Below are positions 46,600-55,520 of a stretch of DNA of 64,000 nt, in pieces. Origin of the DNA: JAGQKC01 sp965223675 (lineage in GTDB: Bacteria; Nitrospirota; Nitrospiria; Nitrospirales; UBA8639); assembly GCA_965223675.1 (NCBI GenBank), contig OZ245013.1, positions 1,178,001 to 1,242,000 of the forward strand, in the 5' to 3' direction. The position numbers and the translations under genes are program-made. The notes under the pieces are model-generated. The model ran no database searches. It saw only the letters and a program-made list of their open reading frames with translations, and was not told where the DNA came from. Every line of letters begins with the position of its first letter. Positions within the stretch are counted from its first letter, which is position 1.

Positions 46600-46639
46600 A
46601 GGCATGGGAGTAGAGCGTTCAGAAGAAAGGAGTTGTTAA

Positions 46640-46655
46640 TGGATTGCTAGTTGCC
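46640..46655 (+). promoter_or_regulatory. weak sigma-54-like promoter
   Basis: TGGATTGCTAGTTGCC keeps the TGG and TTGC elements at correct spacing but lacks the CAC after TGG. No enhancer box is seen near it. It precedes the small ORF at 46726. Confidence 0.3.
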
Positions 46656-46725
46656 ATGAAACACTTTCTGAGAATCGAGACGCTCATTTTACGTACACCC
46701 GATTAATCTATGGAGATGAACAATT

Positions 46726-46899
46726 ATGGACACCGGCTTCCCAGCACTCATTCCTGAACCAGATTGTCCCGAAGGAAAAAATAAGACAGAGATCCCGCAA
46801 GATGAACATTCGTTCACTCAAGAGCCCGAGAGTATTTCCCGTGGCCAACTATTAGGATTCTTGAGGAGCATATCCAAGTCGGACCCTCTGTCTTGGTAG
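46726..46899 (+). CDS. small protein, 57 residues, unknown
   Basis: An ATG-started frame ending at TAG, with GGAG about 10 nt upstream. The product is acidic in the middle (PEGKNKTEIPQDEHSFTQEP) and ends in a short hydrophobic-basic helix (RGQLLGFLRSISKSD). It lies between two other very small genes in the sigma-54-rich region. The supporting evidence is position and codon pattern only. Confidence 0.4.
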   Translation: MDTGFPALIPEPDCPEGKNKTEIPQDEHSFTQEPESISRGQLLGFLRSISKSDPLSW

Positions 46900-47096
46900 T
46901 CGAGGTTACGCATCTGGACGATTGGTCGATGAACATACGACAGACAAGCCATGTGAAGGACATGAGAGGAAGGATGAAGTGCATGGCAAATGACAGGATT
47001 AGTGAACCCTATAACTAAACCAGATATTCTCAGACATTTCACAGTTGAATAACCTCGTGATGCGAAACAAACATCAACATTCAACGTGGAGGGGTC

Positions 47097-47267
47097 ATGC
47101 GTAACATTTGTGAATCATGTGGGGAGCATTCTTCTCAGACCATCTATGACTTAACCATCCAACATGAGTTGTGTCCTCGTTGCTCTTATGACGTGGCCCG
47201 ACAACTTGCTTTTCGGAATAAGCGGGACTACCCTACCCCACCCCCACGAACACCTGTCGCAGCTTAG
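47097..47267 (+). CDS. small zinc-ribbon-like protein, 56 residues
   Basis: The ATG has a GGAGGGG ribosome-binding site immediately upstream. The product carries two Cys pairs, CESC (5-8) and CPRC (26-29), separated by 17 residues, as in a zinc ribbon or treble-clef knuckle. A basic helix (ARQLAFRNKRDY) and a Pro-rich tail follow. It could be a small nucleic-acid- or protein-binding regulator. It precedes the histidine kinase gene by 190 bp. Confidence 0.6.
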   Translation: MRNICESCGEHSSQTIYDLTIQHELCPRCSYDVARQLAFRNKRDYPTPPPRTPVAA

Positions 47268-47457
47268 CGGATGCGTCGAAATTTGATGTGTTACGAAAAG
47301 TCTCAGTGTTGTGTGTCTCGCTAAGAAGGACACTTGGGTAGGCTTTTTGCCTTTCTTTACTCAGATATCAACCCAGGAATACGCGTATAGACAAAAGAGA
47401 TGATTTTTGTCAGAGTAAATACCTGGGAAAAGAAGAGGTGCTTTACAGAAAGCCAAG

Positions 47458-48300
47458 TTGGCTCTCTCGTTGCTAGTGGAGGCTTTTATTCAGGATTCGA
47501 CTCAAGAACTCAGGCAGCGCAACGAAGAACTTGCCTTAGTCAATGAACGGTTGGCAGGAGACCAGCGTGAACTACTCAGGCTACAGCGATTAGCCGTACT
47601 TGGCAAGCTTGTCGCAACCATGGCCCATAAAATTGGAACGCCGTTAACCGCTATTTCCGGACATCTTCAACTTTTACTCGAAGACTCACGCCTTTCGCAC
47701 GACGTTCATCAGAGGATTCAGCTTATCTTTCAGCAGACTGACCGGCTCAATACCGTGATGCAAGATTTGTTGAATGTTGCCCGAGCTCCCACTCTCTCCC
47801 TTGAGCCCGTCTCCGTTCCTCGCTGCATCGATCAGTCCCTCCAGCTGTTCACCCCAATACTTGTGAAACAACATATTCAGTTGACGACGCACTATGACTC
47901 CTCGTTGCCTTTCGCATGTGCAGACTTTTTACAACTTCAGGAAGTCTTGAACAATCTTATTGACAATGCCATTGATGCGATGCCGGATGGAGGAGAACTG
48001 ATCGTGAGCGCAAACCCTCAACTGATGAGAGAAACGGGTAAACAAAAGCCCGGAATAGGCATCGAAATCCATGATACGGGCTCTGGGATTCCGGAAGACC
48101 TTCTCCAATCGATCTATCAGCCATTTTTTACCACGAAGGGAATTGGGCAAGGGACGGGATTAGGCCTGGCTATTGCCACCGAAATCGTCCACCAACATAA
48201 TGGAACATTGTCGGTGCATAGTGAACCAGGTCAAGGCACCACATTTTCACTGTGGCTTCCATCATGGAATGAGAAAACCTCATGTCATCCGCTCGTGTGA
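47458..48300 (+). CDS. sensorless histidine kinase (NtrB-like)
   Basis: A 280-residue kinase with no transmembrane or PAS sensor. It has an N-terminal coiled coil (ELRQRNEELALVNERLAGDQ), HisKA with the phosphoacceptor His57 in MAHKIGTPLTAI (an unusual H-K-I-G-T-P instead of H-E-I-R-N-P), and HATPase with N box NNLIDNAIDAMP, G1 DTGSGIP and G2 GQGTGLGLA. The start is unclear: no ATG before His57, the TTG at 47458 is weak, and a GTG further upstream is out of frame. It may have lost an N-terminal sensor. It overlaps the downstream regulator gene by 19 bp, so they form a two-component pair. Confidence 0.88.
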   Translation: MALSLLVEAFIQDSTQELRQRNEELALVNERLAGDQRELLRLQRLAVLGKLVATMAHKIGTPLTAISGHLQLLLEDSRLSHDVHQRIQLIFQQTDRLNTVMQDLLNVARAPTLSLEPVSVPRCIDQSLQLFTPILVKQHIQLTTHYDSSLPFACADFLQLQEVLNNLIDNAIDAMPDGGELIVSANPQLMRETGKQKPGIGIEIHDTGSGIPEDLLQSIYQPFFTTKGIGQGTGLGLAIATEIVHQHNGTLSVHSEPGQGTTFSLWLPSWNEKTSCHPLV

Positions 48301-49631
48301 TCATTGTCGATGATGAAGCTGAAACCCGATCGCTACTCCATGAAATCATGGAAAAGGAAGGATACGAGGTACAGACGGCCCATGACGGTCAGGCGGCATT
48401 GGATCTTCTCAAAACGCGATCTGTTGATGTGGTCCTCACTGATATACAGATGCCTGAAATGAGCGGAATAGAATTGTTAACGGCTGTTCATGAACACCAT
48501 CCAGGCGTGCAAATCATCCTATTAACTGCCTATGGCTCCTTACATACCGCCGTTGAAGGCATTAAAGCTGGAGCGTTTGATTATCTGAGCAAACCCTTTG
48601 TGTTGGAAGAAATTCGAACGATCGTTCGACGAGCCGTGGATCATAAAAAATTACTAGAAGAAAATCTCACACGTCGTGATCAGATCACGCCGTCGAATCC
48701 GTTAAGCAGCATACAAGGTAAGAGTCCTGCGTTGGTTGCGGTTTACAAACTCATCGCTCGGGTAGCATCGACTGACTCTACCGTGTTAATTCACGGAGAA
48801 AGCGGTACCGGCAAAGAACTTATTGCACGTGCGATTCATGCCAATAGTTTGCGTCAGAATGGCCCATTCGTGGCGGTAGACTGTGGCACGCTGGCAGAAA
48901 ATCTTCTAGAAAGTGAGTTATTCGGACATGAACGAGGGGCCTTCACAGGAGCAATATCCAGTAAGAAAGGCTTGATGGAGGCGGCCCAACAGGGCACCTG
49001 TTTTTTAGATGAGATTGGAGACATTTCTCCTGTTTTACAAAGCAAATTACTTCGAGTTCTTCAAGAACATGAAATTCGACGGGTTGGAGGGGTCGAGTCG
49101 ATCCAGGTGAATGTCCGGATTTTAGCGGCCACGAATAAGAACCTGAAAAAACTGGTTGAAGAAGGAAAATTTCGTGAAGATCTGTACTACCGGCTCAATG
49201 TCGTCACCATTCCGTTACCACCTCTAAGGGACCGTCTTCAGGACATCCCCGTGCTCGTAGATTTTTTCATCAAAAAACATGGCAAGACGGGATCAAAACA
49301 GGTGACCAACATCAGCTCGCAAGCCATGGCTTTACTGATGCAATATGACTGGCCAGGTAACGTTCGGGAGCTTGAACATACTATTGAGCATGCAATCGTC
49401 ATGGCCGGACAGACGACGATCATGCCTCAGGATCTTCCTGAAGCTCTTGGGATCCATGGCTCCCCCAAGCCCATAACGCCGAATGGCTGGAAGACGTTAG
49501 AACAACTCGAACGAGAGTATATTCTTTTGGTTCTTGAAGCACATCAAGGCGATGAGGCGAGGGCTGCGGAGGTACTCGGCGTGCACCGCAAGACCATCCA
49601 GCGCAAGTTAAAGGAGTACGGTAGGCAATAG
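48282..49631 (+). CDS. NtrC-family sigma-54-dependent response regulator
   Basis: A 449-residue enhancer-binding protein. It has a receiver domain with Asp54 in LTDIQMPEMSG, a AAA+ domain with Walker A GESGTGKE (172-179) and the sigma-54-contacting GAFTGA loop (219-224), and a C-terminal Fis-type helix-turn-helix (ARAAEVLGVHRKTIQRKLKEY). When phosphorylated by the kinase encoded just upstream it should bind enhancer sites and open -24/-12 promoters. Four such promoters with a shared palindrome lie within 8 kb, making it the natural candidate activator. The link is inferred, not shown. Confidence 0.95.
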   Translation: MSSARVIIVDDEAETRSLLHEIMEKEGYEVQTAHDGQAALDLLKTRSVDVVLTDIQMPEMSGIELLTAVHEHHPGVQIILLTAYGSLHTAVEGIKAGAFDYLSKPFVLEEIRTIVRRAVDHKKLLEENLTRRDQITPSNPLSSIQGKSPALVAVYKLIARVASTDSTVLIHGESGTGKELIARAIHANSLRQNGPFVAVDCGTLAENLLESELFGHERGAFTGAISSKKGLMEAAQQGTCFLDEIGDISPVLQSKLLRVLQEHEIRRVGGVESIQVNVRILAATNKNLKKLVEEGKFREDLYYRLNVVTIPLPPLRDRLQDIPVLVDFFIKKHGKTGSKQVTNISSQAMALLMQYDWPGNVRELEHTIEHAIVMAGQTTIMPQDLPEALGIHGSPKPITPNGWKTLEQLEREYILLVLEAHQGDEARAAEVLGVHRKTIQRKLKEYGRQ

Positions 49632-49734
49632 ACTTTCTTCGCGTGTGTGACACGAAGAACTCCCCAAGAACCATAAAGCCTCATTTCCTGTATCAAATCT
49701 CCATCTCCTCAAGTCTCATCTCGACTTTCCCCTG

Positions 49735-49745
49735 GACAATTTGTG
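49735..49745 (+). promoter_or_regulatory. enhancer box for sigma-54 activator (site B)
   Basis: GACAA-T-TTGTG matches the 11-bp palindrome with one change. A weaker partner (CGCAA-A-TTGGA, centre 21 bp downstream) keeps only the CAAnTTG core. The promoter at 49843 is about 100 bp downstream. Confidence 0.5.
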
Positions 49746-49842
49746 CTGATCATCACGCAAATTGGAAACCCGACCCTCTCGAGATGAGTCAATGTACTTG
49801 CGTTTTCGAGTTTTATCTCTTGGGCATGAATAAGGACTAAAA

Positions 49843-49857
49843 TGGCACGTAAGTTGT
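49843..49857 (+). promoter_or_regulatory. sigma-54-like promoter upstream of two small genes
   Basis: TGGCACG-TAAG-TTGT: a perfect -24 element and spacing, with the -12 GC changed to GT. It lies 68 bp before the start at 49925. Confidence 0.6.
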
Positions 49858-49924
49858 GTATTTACCAAATTATGAGTAATGCGGTTATGAGAAAAAACTC
49901 GGTTCAGCAAGGAGGACTCAGGTA

Positions 49925-50176
49925 ATGGCCACCGATTTACTGATGTGTGGAAAAGTTATCGAGGTCAATGGAGACAACTACCTTATTCGCTTAAAGGACG
50001 GAACCACTCGGTATGTGATGACTGACAACTGGACTTTCGGCAATGGTCAGGCCCATCAGGGAGAAGATGTGTATTGCCAAGTGAGGGATGATGGGCAAAC
50101 CTCTACCTTAACTCGGGCTTTTTTCATCCCCTGTGAACTTCCGATCAATCCTTTTATCTCTGCGATGGCATCATGA
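49925..50176 (+). CDS. small protein, 83 residues, unknown
   Basis: The ATG has an AAGGAGG ribosome-binding site 9 nt upstream. The product begins MATDLLMCGKVIEVNGDNYL and looks like a small beta barrel (short strands with charged turns: YLIRLKDGTTRYVMTD, EDVYCQVRDDG). It has no signal peptide or membrane segment. It overlaps the next small gene by four bases (ATGA) and is probably induced from the sigma-54-like promoter at 49843. Confidence 0.7.
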   Translation: MATDLLMCGKVIEVNGDNYLIRLKDGTTRYVMTDNWTFGNGQAHQGEDVYCQVRDDGQTSTLTRAFFIPCELPINPFISAMAS

Positions 50177-50364
50177 TTTCCTGGTTCACTGCGTATATTG
50201 TTGCTGTCGGCGTGTTCCTCGCGATTGCGAGATTCTCTTCTGACATTTCCCAAAAAGAAGAGGTCACGCAGAAACAACCCAAAAATGAGATGAGCAAGCA
50301 CTCACTATGGCAGACGGCATCGGAAGAATTTGAAGATCAACGTCAAGTTCAAAGATTCGAATAG
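50173..50364 (+). CDS. small membrane protein, 63 residues
   Basis: The ATG overlaps the TGA of the previous gene, so translation is coupled. The protein has one N-terminal transmembrane helix (WFTAYIVAVGVFLAIARF) and a soluble polar tail with many Glu, Lys and Gln residues. No family is recognised. It is likely a partner or membrane anchor of the 83-residue protein, inferred from coupling alone. Confidence 0.6.
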   Translation: MISWFTAYIVAVGVFLAIARFSSDISQKEEVTQKQPKNEMSKHSLWQTASEEFEDQRQVQRFE

Positions 50365-50640
50365 ATTCCACATATTCAAGTGAGTTACTAAAGGCGTTAG
50401 GTGAAAGCTTACAACCATTTTTCGTCAGAAATGTCGAAAGGTTTAAAAGTTGGAGCAAGGGTCAAACTGATGGTCGTTCAATCAGGCAGTCTCTATCTGT
50501 GGAATATGTTCTATCAGAATTCCCCATTTTACCTGCTGAATTGATCGTTGAATGATCGACTCTCTAGCATTGGTGAATCTTTCTCATGATTGACTAAGGA
50601 AATGGCAGGTAAAATTGAATGGTTGTCCCTAAGGCAGTCA

Positions 50641-53361
50641 TCACTTCGCTGAATATTGTTCCATGAGTTTTGCGATCAACGCCGTCCAGCCGGTTTGATG
50701 ACTTGCGCCAAGACCGGCTCCGTTGTCTCCATGAAAGTACTCATGAAAGCACATAAGTTCTTTCCAGTTGAGATCATGCTGGAACTGAGGGATAGGGCCA
50801 TACAGAGGCCGACGACCATTTTCATCCCTAAGAAAAATCTTTATGAGACGGTGAGCCAATTCGCCTGCGACGTCCCAAAGCGATAGGTGTCGGCCCGATC
50901 CTGTTGGACATTCAACCTTATGAGAGTTTCCAAAGAAATGGTGATATTTCTGAAGGGACTCAATCAGTAGATAATTCACCGGGAACCAAATTGGACCACG
51001 CCAATTGGAATTGCCACCAAAGTCTGGAACAGTCGATTCGGCGGGTTCATACCTGACCTGATAGGTGTTCCCGTTGGTATGAAAGACAAATGGCGCATCT
51101 TGATGAAATTTTGACAATGAGCGAACACCATACGGAGACAGAAATTCCTGTTCATCGAGTAAGGTCCGAAGCACACGCGACAGACGATCTGCGCCAACGA
51201 TAGACAGCATCCGACGTACCTCTCCATCCTTATGCGTCACCGTGGCGACATGCCGTTGAAATTCTGGACGATTTTCTAGAAACCACTGCATCCGCCGCTT
51301 AAATTCAGGCAAGGTGTCAATGACCTCGGACTCTAGCGTTTCGACGGCAAAGAGCGAGATGAGCCCGACCATAGAGCGGATCTTCATTTTGTGATGGTCG
51401 CCATTCGGAAAGTGTAAAACATCGTAATAAAATCCGTCCTGTTCATCCCAAAGATCAAGACACTCGTCACCTTTCCCGTTTATCGCGTAGGTAATATACA
51501 CAAAATGTTCGAAGAATTTACTCGCGACGCCTTCATACGCTGGATTCTCTTTCGCGAGCTCCAACGCCATCACCAGCATATTCAGACAATACATTCCCAT
51601 CCAGCTCGTGCCATCGGATTGGTCGAAATGCCCGCCAGTTGGTAGCTGTTTGGAGCGATCAAAGATCCCAATATTGTCCAGACCAAGAAACCCGCCTTGG
51701 AAGAGATTTTTCCCGTTAGGATCTTTTCGATTCACCCACCAAGTGAAATTCAGGAGCAGTTTGTGAAAGACCTGTTCCAAAAAATTTCGATCGGCTTTTC
51801 CCCTAACCCGCTGTTCAATTTTATAGACTCGCCACGCGGCCCATGCATGGACTGGAGGATTGACGTCGTCAAACGACCACTCATAGGCTGGAAGCTGGCC
51901 ATTCGGATGCATATACCATTCGCGGAGAAATAGCAGAAGCTGTTCCTTGGCAAAATCCGGGTCAATCTGGGCAAGCGGAATGCAGTGAAACGCAAGATCC
52001 CAGGTGGCATACCATGGATATTCCCATTTATCGGGCATGGAGATGACATCGGCATTATACAGATGAGTCCACCCACCATTTCGAATCTCGCCTCGTCCAG
52101 GAGGCGGCGGCGGACCAGCAGGATCACCTTCACTCCATGTCCGAACATCATATTGGTAGAACTGTTTTGACCACAGAAGACCAGCAAACGCCTGTCGTTG
52201 AATGCTTTGTTCGTCGGGAGATAAATCTTGAGCCCGCATAGCATAGAATTCATAGGCTTCCGATTTTCGTTTGGCGAAGATTGCATTGTACGTTGTCCCA
52301 AATGCGGCTTCCTTAGGCAGCTTATAGGTCAAACGAAGCTTGACGGTCGCGTAAGAAGCCGGAGGAATCCGTAACTGATAACAGGCCGCAGCTTTCGTAC
52401 CGACCTTATCAGGATTCACGGCCTGCAGTTCTTTCTGGATGAGATAACGATGAAACGCATCTTTCACATAGGGGGAATGATTTGGGACGTTCCATAGCCG
52501 CTCTCTGTTAGACTCGTTTTCTGTAAATAGAAGATCTGGCTCACCGTCACACAACAACCAACGTTTTCCGTAATAGGTATGTTCCGCTTCAATGGCAATA
52601 GAGTCAAGCGAAGAGATGTGTTGCCGTAGGACCGGCTTATCCGTCACAGATCCCCACGACCAGGTATTGCGAAACCACAGAGTTGGACAGAGAGTTAAAG
52701 AGGAGAGATCCGGTCCCCGATTGAAGACGGTGACTTTAATCGCGATATCTTCCGGATTGGCCTTGGCGTACTCGATAAACACATCGAAATACCGATTTTC
52801 TCGAAAGATACCCGTATCTAATAATTCGAATTCGTTGTCTTCACGGCCTCGTTTTTGACTTTCTTCAATCAGTTGTTGATAGGGATACGCTTGCTGCGGG
52901 TATTTGTAAAGAAATTTCATATAAGAATGGCTGGGTGTCGAATCGAGATGAAAATAATACTCTTTCACGTCCTCTCCGTGGTTACCTTCCGAGTTGGTCA
53001 AACCAAAGAGGCGCTCTTTGAGGATAGGGTCTTGGCCGTTCCAGAGTGCCAGAGCAAAGCAGAGATATTGGTGTCGATCGCAAATGCCACCAAGGCCATC
53101 TTCTCCCCACCGATAAGCGCGCGAGCGCGCATGATCATGAGGCAAATACTCCCAGGCTGATCCATCAGGGCTATAATCCTCACGGACAGTTCCCCACTGC
53201 CGTTCACTCAAATATGGGCCCCAGCGCTTCCAATGCTTTTTACGATTCTTTGATTCATTCAGCCGCCGTTCTTCAGAGGTCATGTTCATCTGTTTCTTTG
53301 AACTCAGGCGTTGTTTTTTCTGTTTTGAGACCTTGCGTTTCATACTCGAATGAGGTGTCAT
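50641..53361 (-). CDS. GH63/MGH1-like glucosidase
   Basis: A 906-residue protein of the glucosidase group related to GH63 and the MGH1 (mannosylglycerate hydrolase-like) fold. It has an N-terminal beta-sandwich domain with YFDVFIEYAKANPEDIAIKV and an (alpha/alpha)6 barrel with WDLAFHCIPLAQIDPDFA, FLGLDNIGIFDRS, DGTSWMGMYCLNML and NWRGPIWFPVNYLL. These enzymes remove glucose or mannosyl-glycerate units. There is no signal peptide, so it acts in the cytoplasm, perhaps on a compatible solute or storage glycan. A very basic N-terminus (about 1-45) is unusual. The ATG has an AAAGGA site. It is divergent from mscS. Confidence 0.87.
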   Translation of the reverse strand: MTPHSSMKRKVSKQKKQRLSSKKQMNMTSEERRLNESKNRKKHWKRWGPYLSERQWGTVREDYSPDGSAWEYLPHDHARSRAYRWGEDGLGGICDRHQYLCFALALWNGQDPILKERLFGLTNSEGNHGEDVKEYYFHLDSTPSHSYMKFLYKYPQQAYPYQQLIEESQKRGREDNEFELLDTGIFRENRYFDVFIEYAKANPEDIAIKVTVFNRGPDLSSLTLCPTLWFRNTWSWGSVTDKPVLRQHISSLDSIAIEAEHTYYGKRWLLCDGEPDLLFTENESNRERLWNVPNHSPYVKDAFHRYLIQKELQAVNPDKVGTKAAACYQLRIPPASYATVKLRLTYKLPKEAAFGTTYNAIFAKRKSEAYEFYAMRAQDLSPDEQSIQRQAFAGLLWSKQFYQYDVRTWSEGDPAGPPPPPGRGEIRNGGWTHLYNADVISMPDKWEYPWYATWDLAFHCIPLAQIDPDFAKEQLLLFLREWYMHPNGQLPAYEWSFDDVNPPVHAWAAWRVYKIEQRVRGKADRNFLEQVFHKLLLNFTWWVNRKDPNGKNLFQGGFLGLDNIGIFDRSKQLPTGGHFDQSDGTSWMGMYCLNMLVMALELAKENPAYEGVASKFFEHFVYITYAINGKGDECLDLWDEQDGFYYDVLHFPNGDHHKMKIRSMVGLISLFAVETLESEVIDTLPEFKRRMQWFLENRPEFQRHVATVTHKDGEVRRMLSIVGADRLSRVLRTLLDEQEFLSPYGVRSLSKFHQDAPFVFHTNGNTYQVRYEPAESTVPDFGGNSNWRGPIWFPVNYLLIESLQKYHHFFGNSHKVECPTGSGRHLSLWDVAGELAHRLIKIFLRDENGRRPLYGPIPQFQHDLNWKELMCFHEYFHGDNGAGLGASHQTGWTALIAKLMEQYSAK

Positions 53362-53416
53362 ATGTGAATATCCTTTTTACAAACACGTTATTCTTGATCA
53401 AGCCAGACGACACGAG

Positions 53417-53447
53417 ACAGATTGTCCACTCGACAGAAAAATTGTCC
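53417..53447 (+). promoter_or_regulatory. paired enhancer boxes for a sigma-54 activator (site C)
   Basis: GACAG-A-TTGTC (53417-53427) and GAAAA-A-TTGTC (53437-53447), centres 20 bp apart as at sites A and D. The promoter at 53551 is about 104 bp downstream. A further box, GACAA-G-TTGAC, is at 53662-53672. Confidence 0.6.
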
Positions 53448-53550
53448 AAGGCGATAGGAAAATTTCTTGGTCAAATTCTATTAAAGTGCTAAAATTCGAT
53501 TTTTTACAGTCACGCAGGACACTCTATGCAATATTTTGACGATATCATCT

Positions 53551-53566
53551 TGGCATGCACTTTGCT
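53551..53566 (+). promoter_or_regulatory. sigma-54 promoter upstream of mscS-type gene
   Basis: TGGCATGCACTTTGCT fits TGGCAnG-N4-TTGCT with correct GG/GC spacing. The first gene downstream on this strand starts at 53800, giving a leader of about 220 nt without a clear small ORF. Confidence 0.65.
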
Positions 53567-53799
53567 GTTTAATAGAAATCAAAGATAGCTCATGTAACGT
53601 ATAGTAAGGCTGCGCAAGACATTCTTTAAAGATGAATGCTAGTTCTACCGACAACTGAGTTGACAAGTTGACTTCAGATTACTTGAAAAAGTTGGTTTCC
53701 TATATTATTGCTTGAAACTTTCCTCTTAAGTACATAGATATTTATAGCATATATTATCCATTTACCCATCCAGTACAACTTGCAGATCGCTAATCACGC

Positions 53800-54723
53800 A
53801 TGGAAGAACTCACGACTTTTCCTCTCGAACCATTGCTTCGTTATGGCTTAAGTACAGTTATTCTTTTTGTCCTCATCTTCTTTCTGCATGCAGGTTTACA
53901 CCATTCGATTCTTGAAGACTTAAAATTAACAGGCGCAATTCGACAACGTTGGTCCGTCAATATCAGAAACACCCTGATTTTGCTTTCGATTGGGGGTCTC
54001 GTCTTTATCTGGGCCCCTCACCTGCAAACCGTCGCCGTATCGTTCCTCGCTTTTGCCCTGGCGTTTGTGATTGCGACCAAGGACCTTCTGGATTGTTTGA
54101 TTGGCTCGATGTTTCGCACGGCATCACGCGCGTACTCCATTGGGGCTCGCATTGAAATCAATGGTATTCGTGGGAATGTCGTGGATCATAATTTTCTGAC
54201 CACGACTCTGTTGGAGATCGGACCTGGCCAAACATCGCATCAATATACGGGTCGGGCCCTGGTGATTCCAAACAGCCTTTTCCTTCGACATTCGTTAACA
54301 AACGAAACCTATCTGAAGGATTATCGGCTTCACATCATCACGGTTCCTTTAAGTATCAACGATGACTGGAAATTAGCAGAGTCTATTCTCTTAGAGACCG
54401 CAAATGAAGAATGTCACACGTACATCGAAGATGCCAAGAAAAAAATGAAAGCGTTAGAAGGGAAAGTTTGGCTCGATGCCCCATCTGTGGAACCACGGGT
54501 GACGATCCAACTTCCTGAATCAGGACATATTAATCTATTGTTGCGTATCCCTTGTCCCACCACCATTCCAGCCAGGCTGGAACAAGCCATTCTCAAGAAA
54601 TTTCTCAGTCAATTTCATTTTGGCCAGACACCTTCCGCTCAGAATACCATCGATAGTTCTCATGAGAGACAGAAATCCAATCTACTTGAAAAAGGTATGC
54701 CGACTCGTGAGCATCTCGCCTAA
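53800..54723 (+). CDS. MscS-family mechanosensitive channel
   Basis: A 307-residue membrane protein with three or four hydrophobic helices (LSTVILFVLIFFLHAGL; NTLILLSIGGLVFIWAPHL; VAVSFLAFALAFVIATKDL). The pore helix and beta domain of MscS follow, with IGARIEINGIRGNVVDHNFLTT-type sequence (SIGARIEINGIRGNV) and ALVIPNSLFLRHSLTN. The C-terminal alpha/beta domain ends in an unrelated polar tail. Such channels release solutes on osmotic downshift. The upstream sigma-54 promoter suggests conditional expression. Confidence 0.88.
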   Translation: MEELTTFPLEPLLRYGLSTVILFVLIFFLHAGLHHSILEDLKLTGAIRQRWSVNIRNTLILLSIGGLVFIWAPHLQTVAVSFLAFALAFVIATKDLLDCLIGSMFRTASRAYSIGARIEINGIRGNVVDHNFLTTTLLEIGPGQTSHQYTGRALVIPNSLFLRHSLTNETYLKDYRLHIITVPLSINDDWKLAESILLETANEECHTYIEDAKKKMKALEGKVWLDAPSVEPRVTIQLPESGHINLLLRIPCPTTIPARLEQAILKKFLSQFHFGQTPSAQNTIDSSHERQKSNLLEKGMPTREHLA

Positions 54724-54829
54724 CTGATTGTACCCAATGTGTTCTCCAGACGCGTACCAGCCTAACTAGAATACCTCGTCCTCTGGCCTCAGTACTCCTG
54801 AAATCCTTGCACAGAGCGTATAATGATTG

Positions 54830-55219
54830 TCATAGCCCAGAACGCACATGAAGCGCGGGGAGCAGGCGGTGAATACAACCTTTGAATTCTTTAAGGTCAA
54901 AAGGCTTGAACAAAACTTGGTCGGCCCCAGTTTGAATGGCCCGAGTGCGAAGATCGTCGGAATGTTCAGCTGTAATAAAGATCGTTTGTACATTCCTCAG
55001 GACTGGATGAGCTTTCATGGATTCCAAGAGTTTCAGACCGTTCATTCTCGGCATTTTAAAATCGATCACTACCAAGTCGATAGATGGTCGATCTCGTAAT
55101 ATTTCAAGAGCCATATCGCCATCACTCGCCTCAACACATTCAAATTCTGCATCCTCTAAGACCTGACGAAGGATAGATCGCAAATCTGGCTGATCATCGA
55201 CAATGAGTATGGTGTCCAC
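54830..55219 (-). CDS. single-domain response regulator (CheY-like), copy 1
   Basis: A 129-residue stand-alone receiver with no output domain. The acidic pocket (IVDDQPD), phospho-Asp in VVIDFKMPRMNG, Thr/Ser in FITAEH and Lys in LFKPF are all present, so it should be phosphorylated. The GTG start has AAGGAGG 8 nt upstream. It is clearly paralogous to the receiver at 55521-55901. The partner kinase is not obvious; a phosphorelay with a distant kinase is likely. Confidence 0.93.
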   Translation of the reverse strand: MDTILIVDDQPDLRSILRQVLEDAEFECVEASDGDMALEILRDRPSIDLVVIDFKMPRMNGLKLLESMKAHPVLRNVQTIFITAEHSDDLRTRAIQTGADQVLFKPFDLKEFKGCIHRLLPALHVRSGL

Positions 55220-55520
55220 GTTCTCCGCCTCCTTGCACGTCCATCAAGAATACAATCTTTTATCTGCGGCTTCTTTCTGATGGTGTGCAATCTATAACTA
55301 ATGCAATCGTCATTCCTAGTCTTCAGTAGTCTGTGAATACTTCAAAGGCATTTTGCCCCGCTCGACGGACACGATGATCTTCGAATCTCATGTCGTCTCT
55401 ACCCTACCCGTCTTTCGCAGTGCTATTGAATGCTGTAGGGAAACCAAACAGGACAGATTACTCATAGCTGGAAAGATGCCTTCTCCCCTCATGCAGCTCC
55501 AAAGAAAAGCACGAGACTTT

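Noticed and set aside
47335..47352. A GGGTAGGCTTTTTGCC string before the kinase gene considered as a sigma-54 promoter.
   Set aside because: Only the GG/GC doublets fit; the CAC part of the -24 element is missing, and GG/GC pairs at this distance occur often by chance.
49633..49658. Hairpin TTCTTCG...CGAAGAA after the NtrC-type gene considered as a terminator.
   Set aside because: The stem has a bulge and no T-run follows.
50334..50555. A 74-codon open frame, -1 relative to the 63-residue membrane protein, with a protein-like sequence.
   Set aside because: It has no usable start codon and no slippery heptamer at the overlap, so neither independent translation nor a programmed frameshift is supported.
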